From: Simmondsia chinensis
Lineage: Eukaryota > Streptophyta > Magnoliopsida > Caryophyllales > Simmondsiaceae
Assembly (NCBI GenBank): GCA_018398585.1
Contig: JAGTTD010000007.1
Coordinates: 38,406,911 to 38,470,910 of the forward strand
Direction of reading: 5' to 3'
DNA: 64,000 nt
Shown here piece by piece: positions 32,000 to 44,400 of this stretch (position 1 is the stretch's first letter; each line of letters opens with the position of its first letter). The notes beneath the pieces are model-generated. The model made no database searches, was not told the origin of the DNA, and saw only the letters and a list, made by a program, of their open reading frames with translations. Made by a program: the position numbers and the translations under genes.

Positions 32000-32143
32000 A
32001 TGTTTGATTTATCTTGCACTTTTGTCTTTGATAATTTATATTAGTTGCTATTTTTGGCTTATGTCTCTTGTTTGTGCAGCTTTAGTGCAGACCACCACTT
32101 TATGTCAAGTTTGTACTTATATTATCAAAAAAAAAAACAAATT
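32000..32143 (+). mobile_element. LINE 3' tail fragment
   Basis: T/G-rich 3' UTR-like sequence ending TTGTACTTATATTATC plus eleven A. Same end type as at 9370, 14320 and 53892. Confidence 0.45.
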
Positions 32144-32525
32144 CTTACATTAAGAAATTAATACACGAACTAAATTTCAAAAAATATAACTTCTTATATA
32201 ACTTTAATTCACGTGTTAACTAAACGAGACCTTTAGTTTCGTAATCATTTATACACTTTATGGATAAGGTTGGGCAAAATCTAACTGGCTAACCAAAAAG
32301 TCAACCTTTTATGAAAAGTGGAAGGTTCCAAAATAAATTTTTTTTTTTTCAATTAATAAATTTAGTTAATGAACCATGCACGTGTTAATTTTAATTTAAT
32401 TGATGGAAATTTAGCTAATTTAGATATGAAATACGTATAATACATAGTGTCATAAAAATATTAAAATTTGAAGCTAGTTTATTAATATTTTTTTAGTGAT
32501 GCACAATATATAAATTAAATTTTAT
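32144..32525. other. Gene-free AT-rich stretch
   Basis: Nothing recognised. Confidence 0.4.
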
Positions 32526-32529
32526 TTTT

Positions 32530-32664
32530 TGGGAGTTGTTATTATTAGAGCAAAAATTATTATTATTATTAGAGTAATAATATGCTATACAAATAATAAG
32601 AATCATAAAATTTTCTTAAAAACTATAATTTTGCTCTTGTAATAACAATTTTGCTCTAACAATT
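32530..32664. mobile_element. Small MITE (TTATTAGAGCAAAA family)
   Basis: GTTGTTATTATTAGAGCAAA at the left is inverse to TTTTGCTCTAACAAT at the right. A second copy at 37077-37205 shares the core AACTATA(A/G)TTTT. Confidence 0.6.
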
Positions 32665-33284
32665 AGAGGTGTATTTGAGTCGAGCCCGAGCCTGCCAGAA
32701 AATCCGGAGTCCGATTTGTGTATATAATTTTAATATATAATATAAGCATCTAAAAATACTGAATCTTATAAAATTAAATATTTATTTCTTACAATTTAAT
32801 AATAATATAAATATCTTATATAATTATTCTTAAAATATATATATATATTGTACAAATTATACCATTATCTTTATTTTTGAATTTTCAACTTTCGTAGGAA
32901 AATATTTTTCTTCTTGCTAATTTCTAACCGGTCTTGGACTTGACCGACCCAATTTTAATCAGTCCGATACTCGATCTCTTGATTGGATGTAGTCCTTTCT
33001 TCGATCCGGTTCGGTCTGGGACCGATGTGCACCCGCGGTCAAATATGATAAGGAATCAAAAAATGGTTGGACCATAATATTCAAGCATTGAACCATCACA
33101 CCAAATCTATTGGTACCACTGCTAGCAAACAGTCAAACCCCAATGTGTCGACCACTTTTTAGACTAAGAAAAATGCTAAGGTCAATATTTGTTTTCGAAT
33201 TATTATAAATAACCATGTATTTTTAGTGAGAATTTTTATTAATATAATTTTAATTTGGCTAAAATTTTCTTATTAAGTAAATTT
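32665..33284. other. Gene-free stretch
   Basis: GAGTCGAGCCCGAGCCTG (32677) and TTCGGTCTGGGACCG (33010) at the edges suggest a degraded hAT-like MITE, but no duplication was found. Confidence 0.3.
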
Positions 33285-33299
33285 TACTTTTATTTGGTA

Positions 33300-33559
33300 C
33301 AACAACAACAGCAGCAACAAACCCAGTGCCTCAAGGGTTCTCGCATAAGCAGGGTTTGGGAGGGGTGGATGTACGCAGCCTTATTCCTTCACGGTGTAAC
33401 TCTGCCAAGAGGCTGTTTGTGAGGACCCCCAACCTTATAGGGTTGGCAATACGAGGACTTTCCAGAAGGTCACCCATTCTGGTACCACTCTCGCCCAAGC
33501 ACGCTTAACTTCGGAGTTCTAATGGGGTCCGGTGCCTTAGTTGCTTAATAAATGAGCCC
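33300..33559 (-). mobile_element. 5S-headed SINE, full-length (260 bp)
   Basis: Perfect 15-bp duplication TACTTTTATTTGGTA at 33285-33299 and 33560-33574. Read on the minus strand, the first ~115 bp are 5S rRNA-like: CATTAGAACTCCGAAGTTAA, GCGTGCTTGGGCGAGAGT and GGGTGACCTTCTGG, covering the box A, intermediate and box C promoter region. This continues into the Au-like module (GGTTGGGGGTCCTC, AAGGCTGCGTACATCC, ACCCTTGAGGCACTGG) and ends in (TTG)n. The 5' end of genuine 5S is replaced. Non-coding, Pol III-type by inference. Confidence 0.93.
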
Positions 33560-33756
33560 TACTTTTATTTGGTAGACGAGGTTAAAAAAATAGTTAGTTA
33601 ATTGCGACTCAATGCTTATTAACACATGTCGTGTCAATCACATAAATATCGAGTGTGGTTTGGGAAATCCATGTTTGTACAGGGTTACTCTCGTGTTATG
33701 TTGACTACAACCAAGGGTATAAATGAGCCAAAATGAACCTAACACTTTGTTTTTTG

Positions 33757-34426
33757 GGTAAATTATAGAAAACCCTCATTGGCTTTTGCTTTAATAACAA
33801 GAAAATTTTCTTATAAATAAAATCACTCTCTAAACCCCCTCACTTTTGAAAATTTATCACTTTGCCCCCAAATAATTTTTTTGACCATTTTACCCCTTAA
33901 AATAAAATGGTTAAGTGTTTGAGTTTATTTTTAGGTTGGACTTTTATATTTTGAAGAAAAATAAGGATTTTTTATATTTTTAAAAAGTACGATTTTCTGC
34001 ATTTATAAAAATTATTATTTTAATTAATTATAATAATGATATTATAATATTAATAAAAAATATTATATTTTATCCCATTATATTTTTTATAAAAATTTTA
34101 AAAATACTTTTTATCTTGTGAACTTATAATATATTTACCATAATTAATTAAAATAATTATATTTTTATAAATATAGAAAATCTTCTTAATTCTTTTGCCA
34201 AAAACATAAAATTTCTAATTTTTGCCTAATAATGTAAAAGCTCCTTCTAAAAATAAAATTAAACATTTAACCCCCTCACTTTTAAGAGGCAAAATAGTCA
34301 AAAATAAGTTGCATGGGGTAAAGTAATAAATTTCTAAAAGTGAGGGGGTTTTGTGAGTACTTTTATTTGTGATAGGGGTTTTCTGTTTTTGAAACAAAAG
34401 TCAGGGGGTTTTCTGTAATTTACCCT
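33757..34426. mobile_element. Foldback MITE, ~670 bp
   Basis: GGGTAAATTATAGAAAACCC at 33758 is inverse to GGTTTTCTGTAATTTACCC at 34407. The inner arms carry AACCCCCTCACTTTTGAAAA and its inverse TTTCTAAAAGTGAGGGGGTT. The centre is AT-rich. Related to 16153-16665. Confidence 0.85.
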
Positions 34427-34980
34427 TATTTTTTTGAACGTCTAACACCTTCTTGTTTGAACTTAAGTTTTTATAAGTCTTATCGAGCGCATGTTCAAGT
34501 TGAGGTTTTATCAAGCATTCGAACTTTGTTTGAGTTTAGTTTGATAAAATTTGACAGTGTTCGATACTTTGCTTTCCTCGTTCACTAGCCTAATCGAGCT
34601 AATTCAACCTTGCTATTGAGCCTAATTGATTTTATAACTGAGCTAAGTTAGCTATGCATAAACATGGCCTCACTATCAAATTGAGTTGTTCAAGTTACTA
34701 TCAAACCATTGTCAAACTATTTTAAGCTAATGCCGACTATTAACGAGCCCTCATCATCTTTGAACAAGCTGTTATTGAGCCCCCGAAGCTCCCTTAACGA
34801 ACTGTTTGCAAACATTAACAACTTAACACTTCCTTATTCGAACTCAATTTGTTAATGTTATTGAGCTTGTTTGCATAAGGCTCGATAATTATCAAGCACC
34901 CGTAACCAACACAAACGAGCTATAGTCTCGAATGAAATAATTTTATTGAACGTTCGATCTGTCGGCACCCCTAACTATAA
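34427..34980. other. Degenerate repeat rich in GAGCT/AAGCT motifs
   Basis: Contains CGATCTGTCGGCACCCCTAA near 34959 and repeated TTGAGCTTG-like words, a style seen in hAT-type MITEs. Ends are not resolved. No gene. Confidence 0.35.
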
Positions 34981-35099
34981 GTTAAATAATGGACAGATTT
35001 AAGTAAAATTGAAAGAAAAAATAACAACTTAATGCAGTACTATTCTGATCCGATTCTGTCAACTAATTCATTTAACGTGTTGAAGCAGGTTGGTTCATT

Positions 35100-35612
35100 T
35101 TTTTTTTTTGTTGATAATTATCGGCAAAGTCGTAGTACATATCAGGCCTCGACAAGGCGAAACCTCAACCATCCCTTAGCCGGAGATGGGTACAAAAATC
35201 AGATTAAAACGGGAAAAATCAGACACCAAAAACAAACGGGACAACATCACACAAACCAGAGAGGACCGGAAGCTAGTAAGGCACTAGTTAAAACCGAAGC
35301 AGGCACACACACAGCCACACCTCCCAGACACAGACGAACAACCTCAAGAGGGTGCAGAACAGGGAAGGAATTCCCTCCCCCCCTGCATTGCAAGCAAGGT
35401 AGCAGATATGGGACTGGACAGGGACGGTACCGAGCCCATAACACACAGAAGGGGAAGGAAAACCCAGGTTGGCGGGTGAAGTCAGGAATCCTCTTAAGGG
35501 ATTACATTGTCATTGTGTCAAAGGTGTAGCAGGTGGTTTACATCAACAAAAACTCAACCAGACCCTAATAGACTAGTCCTTAGAAAATACGGAACAGGAG
35601 AGGTGCTGACAA
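35100..35612 (-). mobile_element. 5'-truncated LINE insertion (3' UTR only)
   Basis: Perfect 17-bp duplication AAGCAGGTTGGTTCATT at 35083-35099 and 35613-35629. The poly-A is on the minus strand (T tract 35100-35110), preceded in sense by CTTTGCCGATAATTATCAAC. This terminal motif resembles that of the ORF1-only retroposon (9343-9361), so both may share a mobilising LINE. No protein was recognised. Confidence 0.88.
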
Positions 35613-35629
35613 AAGCAGGTTGGTTCATT

Positions 35630-35895
35630 ACCCTACCAAAACATAATTGGTTCATCAATAGGTCAAATTAAACCCGACCGACATAGGCCATTTCCGAACT
35701 ATTAACCAACTATGATTATCATAAACGTTATATCTGTACATGTTTAATATTTTGACGAAGGAAAAATTTTCCAATAGAGTAATCTATTCAATTGCATACT
35801 AAACAGAAGTGTGACGATTTACCGTATCATATTTATTTACGATATATTGTGTTAAAATAGAACTAAATTTCAAAATGACATTAGATTATAATTAT
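35630..35895. other. Gene-free stretch
   Basis: Nothing recognised. Confidence 0.4.
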
Positions 35896-35897
35896 AA

Positions 35898-36896
35898 TTA
35901 GGCTCTGTTTGGTATATAAAATTGGAATTGGATTGTGGAATTGCAATTCCAATTCCAATTCTGATGGAAATAGAATTATAATGGAATTGAAATTCCATTG
36001 TTTGGTTCATCGAAGGAATTAAAGGTTGGAATTATAATTACACAATGAATCGAATTATCAAGGGTTTTCGGTCTATTGATTTGGAGAATTTTATGTTTTA
36101 AATCAACTACGGTTAGATTTTTTTTTCTGAGCGGTTCACATTGCGTTCAAGTTATTATGGTAGAAGCGATTCACTTTGAGTTGAAGTCGTTCGAGTTTCG
36201 AGTCAAATCAGGTTGAGTATCGTGTTGGGTCATTTGGCGTTCAAATTATATTATTTTTTTAGTTAATCAGATTAGCTCTTTTCGGGATTCAGGCTAGAAT
36301 CAGTTGGGTTTTGAGTTCATTTAGATCATTTCAGGCTCAAGTTATCTTAGTTTTGTTATATCGTTTCAAATTTCGAGTCATCCTATGCTGAGTTCGAGAT
36401 GAGTTAGGTCATTTTGGGTTTGGGTCGCATAAAGTCTTGAGTCAATTTAGTCGGGTCATTTTCACTTGGGCTCAACTTGTTACATTACATTCAAGTCGAG
36501 TCAATCGGTTTGGGTTACTTTGTACTAAAGTTAAAGTGATTTCGGTCATTTCAAGTTCAAGTAATTCGAGTTAGATGATTTCAAGGTTTGGGTCAAATTT
36601 TAGGTTGTGCCTAAGTCTTTAAACATTGACACATCTTAGATTTAGGTTAATCAAGTGGGGTCATTTTTGGGTTTTAAGTCAACGGAGTCAATATGAAACT
36701 GTAATTCCTTACCTCCATCCTAAGGAATTGGAAAGTATGATTTTCAGTTAAAATGTAATTCCATAAAATTGGACAGTAGAATTGTAATTCTAATTCCAGC
36801 AAGTGAACCAAACAACAGAATTGAAATTCTGGCCTCTAATTCCAACCTCAATCCCAAGTTCAGGCTCCAATTTCGTACTCAAAATATAGCCTTATA
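35898..36896. mobile_element. Large MITE-like element, ~1 kb
   Basis: The left end TTAGGCTCTGTTTGGTAT with GGAATTGGAATTGCAATTCC-type palindromes is inverse to the right end (AACCAAACAACAGAATTG, ATATAGCCTTATAAT). The interior repeats GGTCATTT..GGGTT words. The ends suggest Tourist/hAT type; no transposase. Confidence 0.55.
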
Positions 36897-37076
36897 ATAA
36901 TAATAATAATAATGCAATTAAGAAATACGTGGACTTGTTGAAAGGAGATTGATAATGAAACCACGATCCCAAACCAGATCAAAACAAATATTAGCCGAGT
37001 ATATAACGAGTAGACTTTCTAATTTAGACCAATCCAACCAAAAGATAAAGAAAAAATCTTGCAGTTTAATTTGATA

Positions 37077-37205
37077 GTTTTTATTATCAGAGCAAAAATT
37101 ATTATTGTCAGAGTAATAATGTAACTTATTAATAATGAGAGCTATATAATTGCCTTAAAAACTATAGTTTTACTGTAACAATAATAACTTTGCCCTAATA
37201 ATAAG
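37077..37205. mobile_element. Small MITE (TTATTAGAGCAAAA family)
   Basis: TTTTTATTATCAGAGCAAAA is inverse to AACTTTGCCCTAATAATAAG; copy of the 32530-32664 element. Confidence 0.6.
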
Positions 37206-37324
37206 ATTATTCTTAATTTATATATATAACTGCTTATCTAGTTTCATATTACATAAACATATTAATGCATACGAATAACTATTTAATATTTAATCTATCT
37301 TTATAATGATCTGTATTAGAATTA

Positions 37325-37605
37325 TTTTCTCTATTGGTGCTTGATGTTCTAAAGTTTGTTCAAATTAGTCGAATATTTTTTTTGTTCAAAACCGGTCTTA
37401 GTGTTTATAAATTTATTCAAACCGGTCTTTAGTATTACTGTAGTTTAAAATAGTCTTTTAACTTTTATTTTATTTCAAAATTAGTCTTATTAAACACTAT
37501 TTTAAATAAAAGAAAACACCAAGGCCCACTATGAACAAAATTATAATATTAAGAATAAGAAAACTAAATTTAAAAATATTAGAGATAAATATAGTAAATT
37601 GCTTA
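37325..37605. mobile_element. Long-armed foldback MITE copy
   Basis: TTTGTTCAAATTAGTC and ATTCAAACCGGTCTTTAGTA repeats at the left and inverted AATTTAAAAATATTAGAGAT at the right; belongs to the 9535-9945 family. Confidence 0.5.
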
Positions 37606-37834
37606 TTTGTATTATTATTAGATATTTAATGAATAAGTATAGCTAGGGTAATATTATTATTGTCAATAAAAAATTATAGTTTTCAAAGTAATTTTATTGT
37701 TTTAATTGTTTGTAAGTCATATTATCAGTCCAATAATAACTACTCTTATACAACTAATTACAATTTTAAAAAAAAAAATTAGATGTACAAATTATATGTA
37801 TTTTTGGGGCAAGATAAATTAGATACTTATACGT

Positions 37835-38172
37835 AGGCCTTGTTTGGTATGTAAGAAGAAAATTTGAGAAGTAAAAATTTACCAAAAGTATGAATTTTAG
37901 CTCTTGTTTGGTTGGAAAAAAGTAGGCAGAATACGGCAAGTAGAAATTATTAAGCAATTTTCAAGCCTTTCAAAATGCAGAAAGTAACTTATCTGACCCT
38001 CACGTAAGTTCTAATTCATTTGTTTATCTAACCTCCCTAAAAAAGTTTTATTTTCTATTTCGGTAATCAAATAAGTTTTATATCTATTTCTGATAAGTTG
38101 ACATATAAATTAAAATTTTAAAAATATAATTTTTTTATAAAAATTTAATTTATATAATAACCAAACGAGGCG
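37835..38172. mobile_element. Foldback MITE upstream of the PSI-type gene
   Basis: The left GGCCTTGTTTGGTATGTAAG and right TAACCAAACGAGGC ends are inverse. It ends about 270 bp before the ATG of the PSI-type gene, so it lies in or beside its promoter. Confidence 0.7.
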
Positions 38173-38443
38173 TTATTATACTTCAAAAATTAGACAGACC
38201 AAATTCTTGGCCATCATAAATTTCCCAATCTCTACTCCTCTCTCTCTCTCTCTGTTTCTCTGCCTGGTCAAACCACGCGTCTTCTATACCAAAACCTCCC
38301 CTTTCACCTCTTAAATTCTCCCAATTCCTCTTTCATTCTCTTCAAAGTTCTCATCTTTAGGGTTTTTTTCGACTCTCCGATACCTAAAATCGATTGTAAA
38401 GGTTGAATTTTTACGGCAATTTTGGTTCAAATTGATCGAAACA
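38173..38443 (+). promoter_or_regulatory. Promoter/5' UTR of PSI-type gene
   Basis: A CT-rich leader with a (CT)n run at 38240-38254 and further C/T-rich sequence up to 38350; TTTAGGGTTTTTTTCG at 38356 includes an inverse telo-box. The transcription start is not defined. Confidence 0.45.
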
Positions 38444-41400
38444 ATGGGAGGAGTATGCTCCGCAGGTATAATTGAAGAAAAGTTCGATCCGCAGCAGAAG
38501 AAGAAGTTGAAGATGGTGAGGAGTTTTGGTAAGGCACAGATGAAGAAGGGGAATTTTGATCATCGAAAGTCGCCCGAGAAGTTTGATTCCGGCGAGGTAA
38601 GATTTTCGATTTCGAGAGAATTCAAGTCGTCAACGCCTAGAGAATCCGCTGATGCTAAGGTTTTGTTGAATTTGTTCTTTTTATTTATGTAAACTACTTG
38701 TCAGTATCTTGAGTTTTGTTGTATTAATTTTAGTCCTTCAAATGATTTTTTAGTTAAAAATTTACATATATTTAATAAAATAGTTTAAATTATGGTGCAA
38801 AAGGACGTAAAATATGCTATTACTTGTTGGCAATCTCGTCTATTCTCCTGTGACGCTTCTGATAAAGAAAATTAGATGCAAGACTATTAACAAATTTTAT
38901 ATATTAAAAAATTAATATATCAAATGGGAACTAATATGTAATTTACCCTTTACTTTTCTGTAACACTGTTGATGGTTGTAGATTCGTAGAATATTAATGG
39001 TGTTAAGAATATAAGATTATTGTTGAATTTTACCGAACAGCATAAACAAATCATTAAAAAATTTGATCATAAAATAAATTGTTTGTATGTAATTAAGTAT
39101 TTTTTTAACAAAATAATGCTAATACAACAAATCATTAAAAAATTTAATCATAAAGCCTATAAATATTAACAATTTAGACTATGAAAACATAACCCTTAAG
39201 ATTTGGGGTCCCGAAGCAGCTGCTTTGGTTTCTTGGGTTGTATTCGGCCCTGATCATAAGTTTCTAGGATAGTTAGTTTCTTGACACGGTGTCTCGTTAT
39301 TTTTATATGAGATGTTGTAAGTTTGTATACGATAGGCCACTTTTAATAGAAAAAGAAATATTATTAAGGGAACAAAAAAAAAAGATGTACATTAGTGACA
39401 AAATATCCTTGATCATCAAATAAAATTCCAATAACCTGATAACATAAGGAACTTCAATTCCACTGCAATATTTGCCAATGTTACGTGTAGGAAGTTCCCA
39501 AAGCTCTTAGTTCAAAGAGATCTTGAAAAGATCAACTTATCCCACTAGAAATCCGCTAGTGTATATCATCTAGGCTGGATATAACCACAAGCGACCCAAG
39601 CAATTGCTTTTGGCCCCTAGATTTTAGGGACCCGGATTTTTTGGGATTGTAGTTTTTGAAGTATCAATCGTTAATACTAGTAAGTTTTGTGATTATAATT
39701 TTTACAATTTGTTAACCCATTTAAAATTTTTGCTTGAAGGTCCGAAAATGTCAAGACTGGCCCTATATATCGTCTTGGTTTTTATGTATTAATTTGCAGG
39801 ACGCAGATAGCATTGTCATTCTTTTTTTCTTTTTCTTCTTTTTTTTTGGAGTTGGAGAAATTATTATGGTCAAATTTTTTGATAAAAATGTACTTTTGCC
39901 TTTGTTTACATTTGCGTGGAGGTACTATTAGAATGGAACTTTACGCTTCCTTTTTTACTTTTGAACTTTGAATCTCAAGGGGAAATTGGAAAGGAAAGCA
40001 GAAACTTAGACCTTATATTTGGTACTTTTTGCAACTTTTGTTGCCAAGATGATTTGTCACATCTTCAGCTTTTAGTTATCCTAAGTGACATTTTATTATT
40101 TTGAAATAAATTCGAAAATACTAAGCAAAGCTAAGTTCTAAAAATTTGTTTGGCCTTGAGAAATTATATCAAGTATTCTGTTGCAGTGCGGATTAATAAG
40201 ATTTGGTGTGTTTTTGATCTGTAAGTATGGTGATTCTATGTGATCAGTGCACTAGGACTATTATTTTGATACGTTTGCAATTTAGAGTTTTTGTCTAAAA
40301 AAACCATATTTTGAAAGTGATTTTTTCTTGTTTTCGAACACGAAGCAAAAACGAGAAAAAATTGCTTTCATTATAGTTTCTACAAAAACAACAACTACAA
40401 ACAGAAAACAATATCAAGCTAGTCCTAAATTTTTTAGCTTATTTAGTTTGTTATCTTATCCTAAATGGTAAGTTTAGGTTGTGCTTTCTATTCATGTTTC
40501 GATCTTTTGCCGTGCAGGGATCACCCAAGAGTTCATTCCTAGGACGAGCGAGCTTTGCTGGTTTAGACAAAGCCGTGGATGTTTTAGATACGCTTGGTAG
40601 TGGAATGGTGAATTTGAGTAACAGTGGATTTATTTCTGGAAAGACTTCGAGGGGAAACAAGATAGCGATATTAGCATTTGAAGTAGCGAATACAATATCG
40701 AGAGGTGCAAATCTCATGCAGTCTTTGTCAGATGAAAATGTTAAGTTCATAAAGGAAGAGGTTTTGCCCTCAGAAGGAGTCCAATACTTGGTCTCTAGAG
40801 ATATGAAGGTGTTGTTAAGTATAGGATTTGCTGACAAGAGGTATCCTCTCATACATTAGGTTTTGGAATACACGTCAAGTGTAATTTTGCATTTCTATGT
40901 GTGGGTTTCCGCCTTTCTTATTCTCGTTGTTCTATGTTCTAATTGCAGGGAGGATCTTGATGTCTTCTGCCGAGAGGTGATTAGATTTGGGAATCTATGT
41001 AAAGACCGAGAATGGCACAACTTGGATCGGTATTTTGCGAAGTAAGTATGTGTAATACTTGTTAGGCAGATTCCTAAGAATTGAGTTCTATTTAGATGCA
41101 AAACAATAGATTGGAAAGAAACGGAGGTGAGTAGGGAGAGAGAAATTGTTTAGCATATAAATTTACATGGAAAGCCCTCAAAAGGGGGGATAAACCACAG
41201 GCAGAGGGAAAAAAACCCACTAAGAACTTCGAAGGATGACTGGAACGTATATATAGGCAGAGCTGGACACCTCAGATCTATTCTTAATGTGTTTGCTGGG
41301 CAGAAGCAGCAAATGGTAGTCATGTAAATTCGAGATATAAATTCGACAAAAAAGACTAATACAAATTCATTGTAGTCATGTAGTTTGGTAATATCTAACT

Positions 41401-44400
41401 GGAGAAATATACCCATTTCAAAATGGTTGTAATATTTCAGATTGGATTTAGAAAATGCAGCGCACAAACCATTACGGGAAGAGGCAGAAGCAAAAATGAA
41501 GGAACTAACAACTTTGGCTCTGCATACTTCTGTAAGTTCAAACATTCTTCTTTTCCTTATACTTCGGTTCGATTTGCTCTCAATTCAATATCTCGATAAA
41601 ATAAGCTCCGTAGGTGGAGATTGAGTTGAGTTGGCTTGAATTATACTCTGACAATTAACTCTATTTTCCTTGCCGCAGGAGTTATATCATGAGTTGAATG
41701 CTTTGGACAGGTTCGATCAGGATTATCGAATGAAGCTTGAAGAAGTGAAGTCATTAAATCTACCCCGTAAAGGTAAAACTTGGATAATTCTATTATCTGA
41801 TTAATATTTTTTTGTAAAATGTAACTCGATTGAACTGTGGTGATGTGTAAAACTCAGATAATTCTATTATCTGATTAATATTTTTTGTAAAATGTAACTC
41901 GATCGAACTGTGGTGATGTGCCTCCTGTACTACTCTGACTATTCCTCTCCTTCATTTTCTTCTAAGTTTATGCATTCCTCTTGTTCTGTTATGGCGTTCT
42001 TTATATCAACTGTTTGTCATTTCTTTTTCTCAATTGTAGGAGAACATATCACGATATTACACTCTGAGCTGAACCAACAAAAAAGATACGTCAGGAGCTT
42101 GCAAAAGAAATCTCTTTGGTCGAAAAGTTTGGAAGAGGTATACAAACATGTCATTTTTCATTGTTGATTCGAAACTCGATGTGATTGGACTTAGAGATCA
42201 ATGCATTCCCCAATATCTTCTGCATCACTTACTTTTGTAAGGAAAAAATCCCTGTGTTATGTTGTCTGCATGAATTCGTATTTAGATTCTTTCAATTTTC
42301 ACGAAGGCAGATAATAAAATGGATTTGGGTTCATTTTGATCTCGTGTACATCACATTATCTAGATGTTAGATCTTAATTGCTCATGCATTTTGAGATATT
42401 TTTCGATGTTACAGGTGATTGAGAAGCTTGTTGATATTGTTGCTTACATGCATCAAAGAATCTCGGATGTCTTTGGAAACGGTATGTGCTTTATACACGA
42501 CGAATTGTGAAATCTTATTGCTAGAGAGTATTGTGCTTTTGTGCTTGGAAACTAGAAAGGAGAGAGAAGGAGCCTATGAAGCATTGGTTTATTGGTAAAA
42601 CACTAGTGAGGTTGAGGCCCCAAGGGGTTCCAAGTTGAATTCTCCAACCCTGCTTACCTACCCAAAAACGACATTATGTACGAGTTGGCCAGATGTTATT
42701 TGTTTAGGAATCCTGGCCTGAATATAAATTATCGGTTTTGCATCAAGGATTAATTTAAATCTCACAACTTATTCAGAAGCCGAAACTGAGAAATGTGTTA
42801 AAAATAATGCTGTCGGATATTTGGCTATTCATATTCAAAGTTTCCTAGTTTGAAAGAGTGACTTCATTCAGATCTCCTCATTACCCTAATTGCGGACTAG
42901 AATGGGAAGCATATTATATTAATAAATCTGGATAGCTATGTCTATGTGTAGAGCCCGCTAAGTCCCGCAAGTAATAGAAGCAGTTGCTTGTGGCCCTCAA
43001 TTTGTTAAAGGCCACATTTGAAAAGTAGTTAAACTATCAGATTGCTCTTACATTATGTCGGCACTTATAAATCTAGAAATAACAACACATATTACTTGGT
43101 GCTATAATATATAATGAATCATTCAAGGCATGCTTAAGCTTTACCTAGTTGCTTCAATTACTGAATAAGAGTCCGCAGTTGAAATCTGTTTTGAGCCCCT
43201 CAAATCTTAGATAGGCCCTGCAATGTCAGTTACACTTGTGCATGACAACTGTTCATGTCAGCATATTCTACATCATTCCCAGTGCCTCAAGGGCTCCCGC
43301 CTAAGCAGGGTCTGGGGGGATGGATGTACGCAGCTTTCCCCTTTCAGGGTGCTACCCTGATGAGAGGCTGTTTCCGAGAACCCCCAACGTGAGAGGTGCA
43401 ACACGAGGACTTCCCAGGAGGTCACCCATCTTGGTACTACCCTCGCCCAAGCACGCTTAACTTCGGAGTTCTAATGGAATCCGATGCTTGCGTGTTGGTA
43501 CCCTCTTAGGTTCATGTCAGCATATATTCTGTCTCATATATTTGAAGTTCTTCATGAACATGTTTCCTTGGAATTATTTCGCCCCAAATCATGTATTATT
43601 AATAATATAATTATTGTAAAATGGCAGGTGTTATGGGAGCTGTTGAGAAGCCTAACGACTCTACTCAAAGACTAGGTGCTGCTGGACTTGCTCTACATTA
43701 TGCAAATTTAATTAATCAAATAGATAATATTGTGAGTTTCTTGGTTCTTTCTTGTTTATAATATTTTGTTTGCATATGTAAGGAAGATACAATATTTTCC
43801 GAAATAGGGACCCAACTATCAAGGAACCAACTTTCCTAAAAGCTTAAGCTTTTGGGACAGTTTGTTCCTTGACATGGTATTAGAGTCTTGTTGACCAAGA
43901 GGTCACGAGTTTGAATCTCAACAGCCCTTACTTTCAACATTACAATAATTTAAGCATATGGTATGAGGTGAGCCTGTTGTCACGGACCGCCAATATTATA
44001 GTACTTTTTATTTTTCGATAATGTACTAGAAGGACCTAGGAAGTACTAGGCCTTCCTTATTTTTCCTTAATTTACTTGATGCATTGATGTAAACGGAAGG
44101 ACATGTCGCTTGACACGAAGGGTCGCGTCCAAAGGGTCTTGACACGGCCCAGACACGGTCCAGGCAGTGTCCAGGGTCGCGTCCCAGTGCGCCCAGGCGC
44201 AGGCCCAGACACGGGCGCCCATGTCCTTCCCCAGGTCGCGTCCCTAGCTTGAGAAGGCGTGTCTCTTGACCTTTCACACGGTCCATTGACACGGCCAAGG
44301 CAAGGGGAGTGCACCCAATTTTGTTCCTTTAATATTCCAAGCATTTAGACTAGATTCATGTACCTATTTATTATTCATGTTTCCTAGGTAATGAACCGTG

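Noticed and set aside
35032..35529. 165-aa plus-strand ORF
   Set aside because: It spans the duplication, the poly-T and the antisense of a LINE 3' UTR; it cannot be a real protein.
39734..39931. Extra exon of the PSI-type gene (QDADSIVI after a TGCAG)
   Set aside because: It runs into a T-tract with no donor in frame and has no family similarity; exon 1 joins exon 2 in phase without it.
44026..44344. Two overlapping 90-aa minus-strand ORFs
   Set aside because: Caused by GC-rich GGGTCGCGTCC repeats in an LTR-like segment inside a PSI intron.
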